64,000 bases of DNA from the NCBI GenBank assembly GCA_031285965.1, contig JAITVD010000015.1:1-64000 (forward strand), written 5' to 3'. Position numbers and translations under genes: made by a program. This DNA is from Azoarcus sp. (GTDB lineage Bacteria; Pseudomonadota; Gammaproteobacteria; Burkholderiales; Rhodocyclaceae). Below, in pieces: positions 29,079-38,517 of the stretch (position 1 is its first letter; each line of letters begins with the position of its first letter). The notes below the pieces were generated by a model. The model did not search any database. It was not told the origin of the DNA and saw nothing but the letters and a program-made list of their open reading frames with translations.

Positions 29079-30611
29079 ATGAAAATAAAAAGAAGAAGGA
29101 TTCTAGCCGAACTGCGGTGGCGGCTTGAAGAATCGCGCTGGATGTTCGCCAGACTTTTCGGGCAGGCGGGCAAAAAAAAGCCGCATCCCGCCGAATTGCG
29201 GTGGCAGATGAATGAGCTGCGCTGGCGAATTATCAGAACAGGCCGCGCGCGCCGCGCCGTTCCCATCCCCCTTTCGGAGAGCGTGGCGGAATTGCCGTGG
29301 CGGCTGTTTGGCGACAAACGGCGGCTCATTGCCACCGGCATCGCGGGATTTTCCGCGCTGGGCGTGGCGGCGGCCACTGCCGTGGTGGAGCCTTCGGTTC
29401 CTGTCGGCGCACAGCCCGTCCTTGAGAGGCTCATCGTCACCCCGGAAGCGATTCCTGCGGAAGAAACGCCCTATATTTATGAAGGCCACGTCAGCGCCGG
29501 CGATACGATGCAGTCCCTCTTCGAGCGCCTAAGCATTTCCGACGCGCAGTCGCTCGCTTTCCTTCAGAAAAACCCGGATGCCGTCCGCGCCATACAGCAA
29601 TTGCGCAGCGGCCATTCATTTACCGCAACCGTCGATACTTCCGGGCGGCTTCTCTCCATGCGCCTGCCTATCACGGCGGGGGGCGATTCTTTTGAGATTT
29701 CGCGCAAGGCGGCCCATCAGGCATTCACCGTTCTCAGCGCGCCCATCGCGCTGGAAAACGGAACCGAAATGCGCAGCGGAGTCATCCAGAATTCGATCTT
29801 TGCCGCAACGGAAAGCGCGGGCATTCCCGACAGCATCACCCGCCAACTGACCGATCTTTTTGGTTCCGAAATCGACTTTCACGTTGATTTGCGCCAAGGC
29901 GACACTTTCGCCGTCATTTACAAAACGGCGTATGACCGCGGATCGCCCGCGCAGGTAGGGCAAGTCGTTGCCGCCGAATTCGTCAATCAGGGCGTGCGCT
30001 ACGCCGTGTTCCTCCACACAAGCTCCAACGGGCAGTCGGAATATTACAAGAGCACGGGACAAAGCCTGCGCACGGCCTTCCTGCGCTCCCCGCTGGAGTT
30101 CTCAAGGGTCACGTCCACCTTTGGCGGGCGCGTCCACCCAGTGCTCGGCGGCTGGCGCAACCATACCGGCGTGGATTTCGGCGCACCCACCGGAACGCCG
30201 GTGCGGGCAACGGCGGACGGCGTGATTACCTATATTGGCCGTTATGGCGGCTACGGCAAATACATCACCCTCAAACATCGGGACAACGTCACCACCAGCT
30301 ATGCCCACCTGAATGCCTACGCGCCCGGACTGAGCCTCGGCGAAACCATCAGGCAGGGCGAAATCATCGGGGAAGTGGGCGCGACGGGCCGGGTGACGGC
30401 GGCTCACCTGCATTACGAGTTCCGTGTTAACGGTGTCGCGCAGGATCCGATGACGACCGTGCTGCCGAATCCCGAGCCGCTGAAAGGCAAGGAGCTTGCC
30501 CGCTTCCGCGAAAACACGCGCATCCAGCTTGCGCGGCTGGGGCTGCTGAACCATCGCATCGCGTCCAACAAAAACGAGGGCGAAACCGGAAAGGCGTCCC
30601 GCAGGCTATAG
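29079..30611 (+). CDS. MepM-like M23 D,D-endopeptidase with repeated cytoplasmic N-terminus
   Basis: A 510-residue inner-membrane-anchored murein hydrolase. A basic cytoplasmic N-terminus precedes one membrane helix (about residues 88-106, IATGIAGFSALGVAAATAVV). Then come a LysM/OapA-like region (YEGHVSAGDTMQSLFERLSI), a second beta-rich domain and the M23 domain with complete zinc motifs NHTGVDFGAPTGTPV and AHLHYEF. It likely cleaves peptide cross-links during cell-wall growth. The N-terminus carries three near-copies of AELRWRL (ILAELRWRLEESRW, PAELRWQMNELRWR, VAELPWRLFG), not usual for the family. The tyrS-divergent position is common for this gene. A run of GA dinucleotides lies just upstream of the start. 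Confidence 0.9.
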   Translation: MKIKRRRILAELRWRLEESRWMFARLFGQAGKKKPHPAELRWQMNELRWRIIRTGRARRAVPIPLSESVAELPWRLFGDKRRLIATGIAGFSALGVAAATAVVEPSVPVGAQPVLERLIVTPEAIPAEETPYIYEGHVSAGDTMQSLFERLSISDAQSLAFLQKNPDAVRAIQQLRSGHSFTATVDTSGRLLSMRLPITAGGDSFEISRKAAHQAFTVLSAPIALENGTEMRSGVIQNSIFAATESAGIPDSITRQLTDLFGSEIDFHVDLRQGDTFAVIYKTAYDRGSPAQVGQVVAAEFVNQGVRYAVFLHTSSNGQSEYYKSTGQSLRTAFLRSPLEFSRVTSTFGGRVHPVLGGWRNHTGVDFGAPTGTPVRATADGVITYIGRYGGYGKYITLKHRDNVTTSYAHLNAYAPGLSLGETIRQGEIIGEVGATGRVTAAHLHYEFRVNGVAQDPMTTVLPNPEPLKGKELARFRENTRIQLARLGLLNHRIASNKNEGETGKASRRL

Positions 30612-30626
30612 CGGCATCTTTTTCAA

Positions 30627-31088
30627 TCACACCAACATATCCCCGTCTGCCACTTCCACAAGCTGCGCCCTCTCCTGCTCCGGCTCGACACGCAGCCACC
30701 AGAGGGCGCTTTTGCGGAAGGCTTCGGGGTGGGGATGCCCCGCCAGCAAGCGGGCGGCCAACGCGCCAATCAGGGGTTGATGGCCAACAACGAGCGTGGG
30801 CAGGGGCATGTTCGGCCAGCCGATGATGCCTAGGATTTCATCGGGCGACACGCTCTCATAAAGCGGCGGGCAAAACTGGATGTCGCTTTCGTCATCGTGG
30901 AAATGCGCCACCGTCTGCCGGGTACGGGTCGCGGGGCTGACCAGAAGACGCAATTCCTCCGGGGCGCGGGCGCTCAGCCATGCCGCGACCTTGCGGGCCT
31001 GCTCGTTCCCCTTGGGGGAAAGTTCGCGTGTAAAGTCAGGCGCGCCCGGCAGCGCGTCGGCATGTCGCCAAAGAAAAAGCGCCGTCAT
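30627..31088 (-). CDS. sixA: phosphohistidine phosphatase SixA
   Basis: A 153-residue histidine-phosphatase-superfamily protein. The catalytic RHADA motif is at the N-terminus (FLWRHADALPG), with the second Arg in SPATRTRQT and the second His in VVGHQPLI. Members dephosphorylate phosphohistidine on signalling or phosphotransferase proteins. Its ATG overlaps the recD stop by four bases (ATGA), placing it last in a psd-recB-recD-sixA operon. Convergent with the MepM-like gene at a 15-bp gap. Confidence 0.9.
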   Translation of the reverse strand: MTALFLWRHADALPGAPDFTRELSPKGNEQARKVAAWLSARAPEELRLLVSPATRTRQTVAHFHDDESDIQFCPPLYESVSPDEILGIIGWPNMPLPTLVVGHQPLIGALAARLLAGHPHPEAFRKSALWWLRVEPEQERAQLVEVADGDMLV

Positions 31089-32971
31089 CCTGACCCTCCG
31101 TTCCGGTTACGCAATTTTTCGCCCAAGCCGCTGAATCGCACGCTGCGTGTGGCGCAGCCCGCCTCAAAAACCGCCGCGCTGCCCGCGATACTCACACGGC
31201 GAGCGGCGCGGGTAACGCCAGTATAAAGAAGCTCACGGCTCAATACGCGCACGGTCTGGCTCGGCAGGAGAAGCAAAACTTCTGAAAATTCGGAGCCTTG
31301 GCTTTTGTGGACGGTGAGGGCAAAAGCGGTATCGTGCTCCGGCAGGCGGTGCGGCGGAATAGCGCGAACGCCGCCGCCGGAGGCGGGAAAAACGGCCATG
31401 AGCGCACCGTCCTGCCAAGGCAGGCACAAGCCAATATCGCCATTGAACAGCCGGGTGACAGGGTCGTTTTTCAGCACGATGACAGGACGGCCCGCCCAAA
31501 ATGCCCCGGATGCCGCGCCGCTGCCCACCTCAGTGCGGGCATGCTGTTCCAGATGGGCATTGACGGCCATCAGCCCATGCCGCCCCTGATGCACCGCCAC
31601 GAGGACGCGAAAACGCCCGAAAGCATCGAAAAGCCTGTTGAACCGCGCATCCGTCGGCTCATCGGCGCGAATATCCCGAAACGCGGAAAAATAAGCGGCA
31701 TAGCCTTTTTCCATCGCCGCTAACACGGCAGCGGAGAGGGGCGCGTCGGACGAAGAGGAGCCGGTTTCGTCCTCGATCCATTCCACTTCCGGGTCAGCAT
31801 GTGCTCTCATCCAGCCGAGCGCCGCCGCGCCGTCGCCCGCGTTGATGTTCCGCGCAAGGCGGCCAATGCCGGAATCGTCGCGGAAGCGGTAGCTTTCCTG
31901 TAGCCAGACGACGCTATCGGGCAGCGCCGCTTCGCTTCCCGCGCCCTGTAATAAAACTTTTTCCGGCGCGTCCGCCAGCTTGGCGAGCCGCGCCGATTCA
32001 TCCGCGCCAAAGCGCCATCCAGAGGAAAGTTCGCCAAATACCGCGCCCGCTTCGACGGCGGAAAGCTGGTCTTTGTCGCCGAGCAGCACCAGCCGAGCCT
32101 GCGGGGGCAAGGCATCGAACAAGCGGGCGGCAAGGGCGAGGTCGAGCATGGAGGCTTCGTCGACGACGACCAGGTCGAGCGCGAGGGGGTTGCCAGCGTG
32201 ATGCCGGAAGCGCCCCGGCGTGGCGCTTGCGCCAAGCAGCCGATGGAGGGTGTAAGCCTCAGCGGGCAGCCGGACGCGCACGCTCTCCCGCAGATGGCGG
32301 GTGCGTTCGCCCAAGGCTTCACGCAGCCGGGCAGCCGCCTTGCCAGTGGGCGCGGCAAGGCCGATGCGCAGTTCCGGTTCGAGTTCGAGGAGACAGCCGA
32401 TGAGCGCCGCGACGGTCGTGGTTTTGCCCGTGCCGGGACCGCCGCTGATGATGGTCAGCCGTCTGGTGAGCGCGAGCGCGGCAGCCGCTTTCTGCCAATC
32501 GACGCCTTCACGCGGGGGAAAAGCTGTGCCAAGCGTGGCACGGGCGGCATCCAACGCTGCCGCATCAACGGGCAGCGGCACGGCCAAAGTCGTCAAGGCG
32601 CGGAACAGGCTGGATTCGAGATCGAAAAAAGCGCGTAGATACAAACGGCCTTGGTCGATGACGAGAGGGAAGGCCGTGGCGGGCAGGGCGCGGCAAGATG
32701 CCCCCATTTCGGCGGCCATGCCGCTTTCCAGCAAGATGCGCTTCGCGTCGGCAACGCTTACGTTCGAGAGGGCATCGAGCGGCAGGCAGACATGCCCATC
32801 ACATGCGGCGAGTGCCAACTCCCGCGCAATGCGTGCCAGACAATCCATGTCGGCGGGGCAAACCGCGCCTTCTGCCCAGTTTTTGACTTGGGAGGCAAAC
32901 CCGTCGGCAAGCCCTTCGCTGGCCGCTTGCGGCGAAGCGGCGGCAAACCGCCGGTCAGAAAACCCATTCAT
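31085..32971 (-). CDS. recD: exodeoxyribonuclease V subunit alpha (RecD)
   Basis: 5'-3' SF1B helicase of the RecBCD double-strand-break enzyme. The 628 residues have Walker A GGPGTGKTTT, VVVDEASMLD (Walker B), GDKDQLSAVEAGAVFGEL, and the C-terminal LTVHKSQGSEF and YTGVTRA motifs. The ATG at 32971 overlaps the recB stop as ATGA and is preferred to a TTG six bases upstream. sixA overlaps its end in the same way, so recB-recD-sixA are translationally coupled. Confidence 0.95.
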   Translation of the reverse strand: MNGFSDRRFAAASPQAASEGLADGFASQVKNWAEGAVCPADMDCLARIARELALAACDGHVCLPLDALSNVSVADAKRILLESGMAAEMGASCRALPATAFPLVIDQGRLYLRAFFDLESSLFRALTTLAVPLPVDAAALDAARATLGTAFPPREGVDWQKAAAALALTRRLTIISGGPGTGKTTTVAALIGCLLELEPELRIGLAAPTGKAAARLREALGERTRHLRESVRVRLPAEAYTLHRLLGASATPGRFRHHAGNPLALDLVVVDEASMLDLALAARLFDALPPQARLVLLGDKDQLSAVEAGAVFGELSSGWRFGADESARLAKLADAPEKVLLQGAGSEAALPDSVVWLQESYRFRDDSGIGRLARNINAGDGAAALGWMRAHADPEVEWIEDETGSSSSDAPLSAAVLAAMEKGYAAYFSAFRDIRADEPTDARFNRLFDAFGRFRVLVAVHQGRHGLMAVNAHLEQHARTEVGSGAASGAFWAGRPVIVLKNDPVTRLFNGDIGLCLPWQDGALMAVFPASGGGVRAIPPHRLPEHDTAFALTVHKSQGSEFSEVLLLLPSQTVRVLSRELLYTGVTRAARRVSIAGSAAVFEAGCATRSVRFSGLGEKLRNRNGGSG

Positions 32972-35900
32972 CGGCAAGCCTCCATGCCGTGACCCGCCAG
33001 CAAGGCATCAAGCGATTCAATGGCCGCTTGCGGCGCGTGGTGGCGAAAAACGCCCGCCGCCACGCCATCCGCCCGCCAATGGGGGCGCACGCCGCGCACA
33101 AAAAGGTAAAACGTGCCGCCAACGTGCCGCGTATAGCCGTAATCCGGCAAGCTCTGGCGCAAATGCCGATGCAGCGCCACGGTGTAGAGCAAGTGCTGGA
33201 GGTGATAGCCATGCTGCCGCATCGCGCCCTCCAGCGCCGCCGGGGCGTAGGCGGACGGCGTGTTGCCGAGGGTGTTGGTTTTCCAGTCGAGCACCCAATA
33301 GCGCCCTCCATGCTCGAACACGAGGTCGATGTAGCCCTTGAGGTAGCCGTTCAGGCTGCGGGCGGAAAGCCGGGGCATGCCGTAGCCGTGACGGGCAAGC
33401 CATTCGCCGAGCTTTTCCGTTTCCAGCCGGGGCGACGGCAGGCAAAAACCAAATTCGGACAGACGCTTTGAGAGCGGAACCGTTTCAAGGCGCAAGGAAA
33501 CGTCCCCATCGCCCAGAAGCGGCGTGGCAAGGACATTGGCAATCAGGCCGGAGAGCATTCGCGCCAAAAGAGCAGGTTCCGCCGCCGTGCGCAGCGGATG
33601 AGCCGCAAGCGCCCCGCCAATGCCAGCGGGGAAGGTTTCGGGGCGGGTGAAGTCAATGCCCTCAAACAAGGCATGTACGCAATCGCCCGCCGCCGCGCCA
33701 CGCGGGAAACGCAAAATATCGTCCTCCGGCATGGATACGGCTGTTTCCGGCCCGGCAGTAAGCTCGACGCGGGCATCGTGGTCTTGCGCCGCGCCTTCGT
33801 GGCTTGCGCCTGAAACGAGCGCGCTGTAGCTGCCCATCCGCCAGCCTTCCGGCACGGCCGGCGATTGGGGCGCGGAAAAAGTTATTTGCCCTTCCCCAAA
33901 AGGCAGCGGCTCGCCTTCGCCGGAAGGCAAATCTTCCAAACTGATCGTGCCTTCGCTCTGGTCGGCCAGCGCCCGCCATCGAGCGTCGATGTCCGCCGGG
34001 GACATCTTCGACTTCTTCCATTGCGCCGCGTCCATCCCGCCGCCCGCCGCCATCCAGTTGAGCAAGCTGCGGGTACTTTCCGTCGTGCTCACGCTCTCCT
34101 TGGACGGCTTTTCATAGCAGCCAACGACGAGCACGCAACGGTAAATCGCCCTTGTGAGCGCCACGTAGATGAGCCGCAAGGCTTCGGTATTGCGCTCAAA
34201 GGTGAGGCGCTCTTTGATGGCCGCAGCCGTTTTTTTGTCCAACGCATCCCGCCAATCCATCACCTGGCCGCCTTCTTTTTCGTGCCAGATTCGCGCTGGC
34301 CCCGTCTGGCCTTTTGGCGGATGCGCATCGAACAGGAAGGGGCAAAAAACGATGCCGTATTGCAGCCCCTTGGAACTATGGACAGTGACGATCTGCACCA
34401 GATTGCGGTCGGATTCCAGCCGCAGCAGGGCTTCTTCGCCCTTGCCGCTTTCAGCGCGGCGGGCGGCAAGCGTCCTGAGCAGTTCGGCGGGCGAATCATT
34501 GCCCGACTCGCGCTGCAAAAGCTCGGCCAGATGCAGGAGGTTAGTGAGCCGCCGCTCGCCGTCCTCCTGCGCGAGCAGCTTTGAGGCGGCTTGCGTGTCA
34601 TTCATCCAGCGCCACAGCATGAAGGCGAAGCCGTGCCGCTGCCAATCTTCGTTCCAGTCGCGGAAACGCTCGGACTGGCGGACGGATTCCCCGTCATCTT
34701 CAATGAGTTTCGCCAGCGCCACGGCGTCCCAGCCCATCAGCACGGTGGCGAGCGCGCGGCGGCACAGCCGTTCGCGCCCCGGCTCGGCGATCGCGGCAAG
34801 CACCTGCGCCAGTTCCTCGGCTTCAAAAGATTCAAAAACGCTTTCCTGCGAAAGCTCGACGCTGCCCACGCCCCTTGCCGACAGCGCCGAGCGCATCATC
34901 CTCCCCTCACGGTGGCTGCGCACCAAGACGGCAAAATCAGCGGGCGCGAGCGGACGTTCGCCGATCTTTATTTCTCCCCGCCTGCTCGCCGCGAGCAATC
35001 GGGCAATTTCTGTGGCGCTGGCCGCTGCGGCGCGGTTTTTGGCATCTGCCCGAAGCAGCCCCGGAATGCGCCACAGCCGCAGGGCGGTTTCATTGCCGGA
35101 TGAGGCATGCGTTTTGTCCTCAAGAATTTGCGCGGGCGCTGCCGCCTTGACGGGGCGGAAATCCAGCCCTTTTTCCATGAACACGCTGGGATTTTCGCTG
35201 AAAAGCCGATTACAGGCCGCGACCAGTGCCGGCGTGGAGCGGTGGTTGATGCCCAGCGTGTAATGTGCGCCCGCGAGCGCACGAGCGCCGAGGTAGGTCT
35301 GCAAATCCGCGCCGCGAAAGCTGTAGATGGCCTGTTTGGGGTCGCCAACAAGGAAGAGATTCCCGTGGCGGTTCCCGCTTGCGTAAATACCTTGGAAAAT
35401 TGCCAGTTGCAGCGGGTCGGTATCCTGAAATTCGTCAATCAGCGCCACCGGGTAGCGTGCTTGCAGCGCCGACGCGAGCCACGGGCGGGAAGAGACCGCA
35501 TCAAAGGCATTCCATAAAAGATCGTCGTAGCTGATGCGCCGCTCGGACTGCTTGCGGCCCCGCAGCTTGGCTCCCGAGCCTTCGATGAAGCGGCGCAGGA
35601 GTTTTCTACGGCTGCGCTCCAGTTTTTCTTCCTCGCTCAAGCTCTGGCGCAAAAGGGCGTCGCTTTCGCTTTCTTCGCCGACGGTTCCCTCATCCCAGCG
35701 CGTTTCCGCCAGAGGATGAGAGTGCGCCTGCCCAAGCCATTTGGCCCAGTTTTCGGGGCTGTCGCGCTTCTCCAGCAGGTAATCGGCAAGCATTGGTTCG
35801 ATGCCCGAGACTTCGCGCCGCCAGAAATCCCGTGCCACGTCGAGCCGCTGTTCGGCATCGTCCTCGCTGACTTCAAACGCGCTGGACAAGCCCGCAGAAA

Positions 35901-36306
35901 AAGACGCATCGGCAAGCGCCCGCTGGCAAAAACCGTGAATGGTGAAAACAGCGGCCTCATCAAACGAAATCAGGGCATCGCGCAGCCGCCGCGTTATTTC
36001 TTTTTCATCAATGCCTTTGCCGCGTGCGCTGGCCAGCAGGGATTGGGTAAAAGGGTCGATTTCCGCCGAGCCGCCTTCAAGCACCCGCAAAGCGGCGCGG
36101 ATGCGCCCCAAGATACGGGCGGAAAGCTCGGCAGTCGCGGCGCGGGTAAACGTCACCACCAGCAGGTTGCTGACCGGCAAATCCTTTTCCAGAAGCTGGC
36201 GCAGGTAAAGCCCGCAGATGTTCCAAGTCTTGCCCGTGCCTGCCGAAGCCTCTATCAGCGCAATGCCGTCGAGTGGGCAGGCAAAAACATCGAGTTCTTC
36301 AACCAT
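32968..36306 (-). CDS. recB: exodeoxyribonuclease V subunit beta (RecB)
   Basis: 3'-5' helicase and nuclease subunit of RecBCD. The 1,112 residues (E. coli RecB is about 1,180) carry Walker A EASAGTGKTW, VVTFTRAATAEL, IDEFQDTDPLQ, GDPKQAIYSFRGAD and YVALTRA. The C-terminal RecB-family nuclease core is complete: GYLKGYIDLVFEH and VLDWKTN supply the Asp-Asp-Lys triad. The ATG at 36306, seven bases after the psd stop, gives the expected MVEELDVFACPLDG start; the frame extends upstream inside psd as a shadow. recC, usually next to recB, is not in the window. Confidence 0.95.
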   Translation of the reverse strand: MVEELDVFACPLDGIALIEASAGTGKTWNICGLYLRQLLEKDLPVSNLLVVTFTRAATAELSARILGRIRAALRVLEGGSAEIDPFTQSLLASARGKGIDEKEITRRLRDALISFDEAAVFTIHGFCQRALADASFSAGLSSAFEVSEDDAEQRLDVARDFWRREVSGIEPMLADYLLEKRDSPENWAKWLGQAHSHPLAETRWDEGTVGEESESDALLRQSLSEEEKLERSRRKLLRRFIEGSGAKLRGRKQSERRISYDDLLWNAFDAVSSRPWLASALQARYPVALIDEFQDTDPLQLAIFQGIYASGNRHGNLFLVGDPKQAIYSFRGADLQTYLGARALAGAHYTLGINHRSTPALVAACNRLFSENPSVFMEKGLDFRPVKAAAPAQILEDKTHASSGNETALRLWRIPGLLRADAKNRAAAASATEIARLLAASRRGEIKIGERPLAPADFAVLVRSHREGRMMRSALSARGVGSVELSQESVFESFEAEELAQVLAAIAEPGRERLCRRALATVLMGWDAVALAKLIEDDGESVRQSERFRDWNEDWQRHGFAFMLWRWMNDTQAASKLLAQEDGERRLTNLLHLAELLQRESGNDSPAELLRTLAARRAESGKGEEALLRLESDRNLVQIVTVHSSKGLQYGIVFCPFLFDAHPPKGQTGPARIWHEKEGGQVMDWRDALDKKTAAAIKERLTFERNTEALRLIYVALTRAIYRCVLVVGCYEKPSKESVSTTESTRSLLNWMAAGGGMDAAQWKKSKMSPADIDARWRALADQSEGTISLEDLPSGEGEPLPFGEGQITFSAPQSPAVPEGWRMGSYSALVSGASHEGAAQDHDARVELTAGPETAVSMPEDDILRFPRGAAAGDCVHALFEGIDFTRPETFPAGIGGALAAHPLRTAAEPALLARMLSGLIANVLATPLLGDGDVSLRLETVPLSKRLSEFGFCLPSPRLETEKLGEWLARHGYGMPRLSARSLNGYLKGYIDLVFEHGGRYWVLDWKTNTLGNTPSAYAPAALEGAMRQHGYHLQHLLYTVALHRHLRQSLPDYGYTRHVGGTFYLFVRGVRPHWRADGVAAGVFRHHAPQAAIESLDALLAGHGMEACR

Positions 36307-36313
36307 CCGGCAC

Positions 36314-37171
36314 TCAGCCCTCTCTAAGGCTTCCCATTGCCTCGCCCATTCTGACTGGCTTTCCGGGCATCCAATCCGACGCGAAACGCACGTCCGGGCG
36401 GGCAAAAAGCGCCACGACGGTTGAGCCGAGCCTAAAGCGCCCCATCTCCGCTCCCTGCGCCAGTTCGATGGCGTTTTCGTTGACCGCGTAATTCCAGAGG
36501 CTCACCCGGCTGCTGTGCGGAGGCGTCACCACGCCATGCCAGACGGTTTCCACGCTGCCGACGATGACCGCGCCAACCAGCACGAGCGCAAACATCCCCC
36601 GCGCCGATTCAAAAACGCACACGACCCGTTCGTTGCGGGCAAACAGCCCCGGTATCTTGCGGGCCATCAGCGGATTGACCGAGAACAGTTTTCCCGGCAC
36701 ATGAATCATGCGGACAAGCCGCCCCGCGCAGGGCATATGGATGCGGTGATAGTCGCGTGGGCTGAGGTAGAGCGTGGCAAAGCCGCCGTTTTCAAACTTC
36801 TTCGCCAGTTCAGCATCGCCGCCGAGGAGGGCATGGGTCGTGTAATGATGCCCTTTGGCCTGAAAAATTTTATCGCCCGCAATGGCTCCATACTCGCTGA
36901 TTGCGCCATCGACCGGACAAACGATTTCCGCGTTGGCGAGCGGGCGCGCGCCGGGGCGCAACGCACGGGTGAAAAAGTCGTTGAAGCTCGCGTAGGCAAG
37001 CAAATCCGGCTCTGCCGCCTCGCCCATATCGACACGGTAACGACGCGCAAACGCGGCGATGGCCGCCGCTGTGGCCGCCCCCCCGTGCCAGTTCGCAAAC
37101 CAGCCCGCCAAGCGGCTCAACATCTTTTTCGGCAGCAGGTACTGGAACAGGACAGCAAAAAACTCGTACAT
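36314..37171 (-). CDS. psd: phosphatidylserine decarboxylase proenzyme
   Basis: Makes phosphatidylethanolamine. The 285-residue proenzyme self-cleaves at the LGST motif (GRFRLGSTVVALF) to form the pyruvoyl group on Ser. Conserved LSPRDYHRIHMP, FARNERVV and VGSVETVWHG are present. The N-terminus (MYEFFAVLFQYLLPKKMLSR) is the membrane-associating helix; the ATG at 37171 fits the family better than the TTG at 37183. It heads the psd-recB-recD-sixA operon, with only 7 bp to recB. Confidence 0.95.
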   Translation of the reverse strand: MYEFFAVLFQYLLPKKMLSRLAGWFANWHGGAATAAAIAAFARRYRVDMGEAAEPDLLAYASFNDFFTRALRPGARPLANAEIVCPVDGAISEYGAIAGDKIFQAKGHHYTTHALLGGDAELAKKFENGGFATLYLSPRDYHRIHMPCAGRLVRMIHVPGKLFSVNPLMARKIPGLFARNERVVCVFESARGMFALVLVGAVIVGSVETVWHGVVTPPHSSRVSLWNYAVNENAIELAQGAEMGRFRLGSTVVALFARPDVRFASDWMPGKPVRMGEAMGSLREG

Positions 37172-37261
37172 GGAACAACCCAAAAAATAAAACAGTGGAG
37201 CAATGATTATGCGCCACGATGGTTACATAATGCGCGTTTCGCCCAACCACCCCTTCACGCC

Positions 37262-38452
37262 ATGCCGTTCTCCAATCTGGCATCGACTGCCCGCATCGCA
37301 TTTTTCGCCTGTTTCCTGTCCGCGTGGATGTCGTCCGCGCACGCGCTGGACTGGCTGCTGGCCGCGCCCACGACGCAGGTCGTGCCGGGGCAGGTTTTCG
37401 AGGTCATCGTCATCGGCGAGCCAGCTAACAAAGACTGGCCGAAGCGCCTCTCCGCCCTCATTGAGCAGCCCGGCAGCGCGTCGCGTCTCATCGTTGAGCT
37501 TTCTGCGGCAGGCGAACCCGCCACAGCGCGTCAACGCTATGTGGGTCAATGGCCCGCCGAAATCGAGGGAACCGCCACGCTGGCACTGGCCGACGCGGCT
37601 GGGGCGCGGCTGCTGCTCGAAGCAGCGCCCACGATTTCGGCAGACGCGAAACCCAGCGATTCTCCCCAAGAAGCCGCCGCAGAATCGTCCCCTTCGGATT
37701 CCGCCCTTGCCGCCGCGCCGGAAACCGCCACGGTCAGCCCGCAGGCATTGAGCTTCCATGAACCCATGTACTTCGTATTCGGGGGCAACTCGCCCAAAGC
37801 GGCGCGCTACCAAATCAGCTTCCGCTACCGGATATTCGACGACTACGGCATCGTCAGCGAAAACCTGCCCGTCGCGCGCGGGCTTTATTTCGGCTACACG
37901 CAGACTTCCCTATGGGACCTCGGCTCCGAATCCAAGCCCTTCCGCGATACGAGCTATCGGCCTTCCCTGTTCTACCAATGGAAGATCTCCAACCCGCCAT
38001 TGGGCGACTCGCTGGCGCTGTCAGGCGGCTACGAGCATGAATCCAATGGCCGCGACGGCGAAAAATCGCGCAGCATCGACACCTTGTTTGCCCGTGCCGA
38101 ATGGCGCTACCGCCTGTCCGACAACCGTACCTATATTGGCATCGAGCCAAAGTTCTGGTTCTATCTCGACAAGGACGAAAACCCCGACATCCAACGCTAT
38201 CGCGGCTATGCCCAGCTTGGGCTGCGCGTCGGGCGCGACGACGGCCTGATGCTCGCCACGCTCCTGCGCCGAGGCACTTCCGGGGCAAACAGCGTCCAAG
38301 CCGACCTGTCCTACCCGATACGCCAAAGCATGTTCTCGGGTGTCGGCACCTTCGTCCAGTTGCAGTACTTCCGTGGCTACGGCGAAACCCTGCTCGAATA
38401 CAACGAATCCCGCCGCTCTCAATTCAGGCTGGGAATTGCGTTCGTGCGGTGA
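37262..38452 (+). CDS. pldA: outer-membrane phospholipase A
   Basis: A 396-residue outer-membrane enzyme that hydrolyses phospholipids misplaced in the outer leaflet. Signal peptide IAFFACFLSAWMSSAHA; an N-terminal extension of about 140 residues (residues 110-150 Ala/Pro/Ser-rich) precedes the barrel. The active site GYEHESNGRDGEKSRS carries the His and Ser of the OMPLA family, and the chain ends in Arg after an aromatic-rich strand. E. coli PldA is about 290 residues, so the N-terminal domain is extra, as in other betaproteobacterial homologues. Divergent from psd. Confidence 0.9.
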   Translation: MPFSNLASTARIAFFACFLSAWMSSAHALDWLLAAPTTQVVPGQVFEVIVIGEPANKDWPKRLSALIEQPGSASRLIVELSAAGEPATARQRYVGQWPAEIEGTATLALADAAGARLLLEAAPTISADAKPSDSPQEAAAESSPSDSALAAAPETATVSPQALSFHEPMYFVFGGNSPKAARYQISFRYRIFDDYGIVSENLPVARGLYFGYTQTSLWDLGSESKPFRDTSYRPSLFYQWKISNPPLGDSLALSGGYEHESNGRDGEKSRSIDTLFARAEWRYRLSDNRTYIGIEPKFWFYLDKDENPDIQRYRGYAQLGLRVGRDDGLMLATLLRRGTSGANSVQADLSYPIRQSMFSGVGTFVQLQYFRGYGETLLEYNESRRSQFRLGIAFVR

Positions 38453-38517
38453 GAATGTTTCTTTCTAATATTTAAAAATATTCAGTCAGCCTTTACCCTT
38501 TCAGCATCGAATGGAGA

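Noticed and set aside
36515-37261. N-terminal extension of the pldA frame across psd
   Set aside because: Antisense to psd; the signal peptide of PldA begins properly at 37262.
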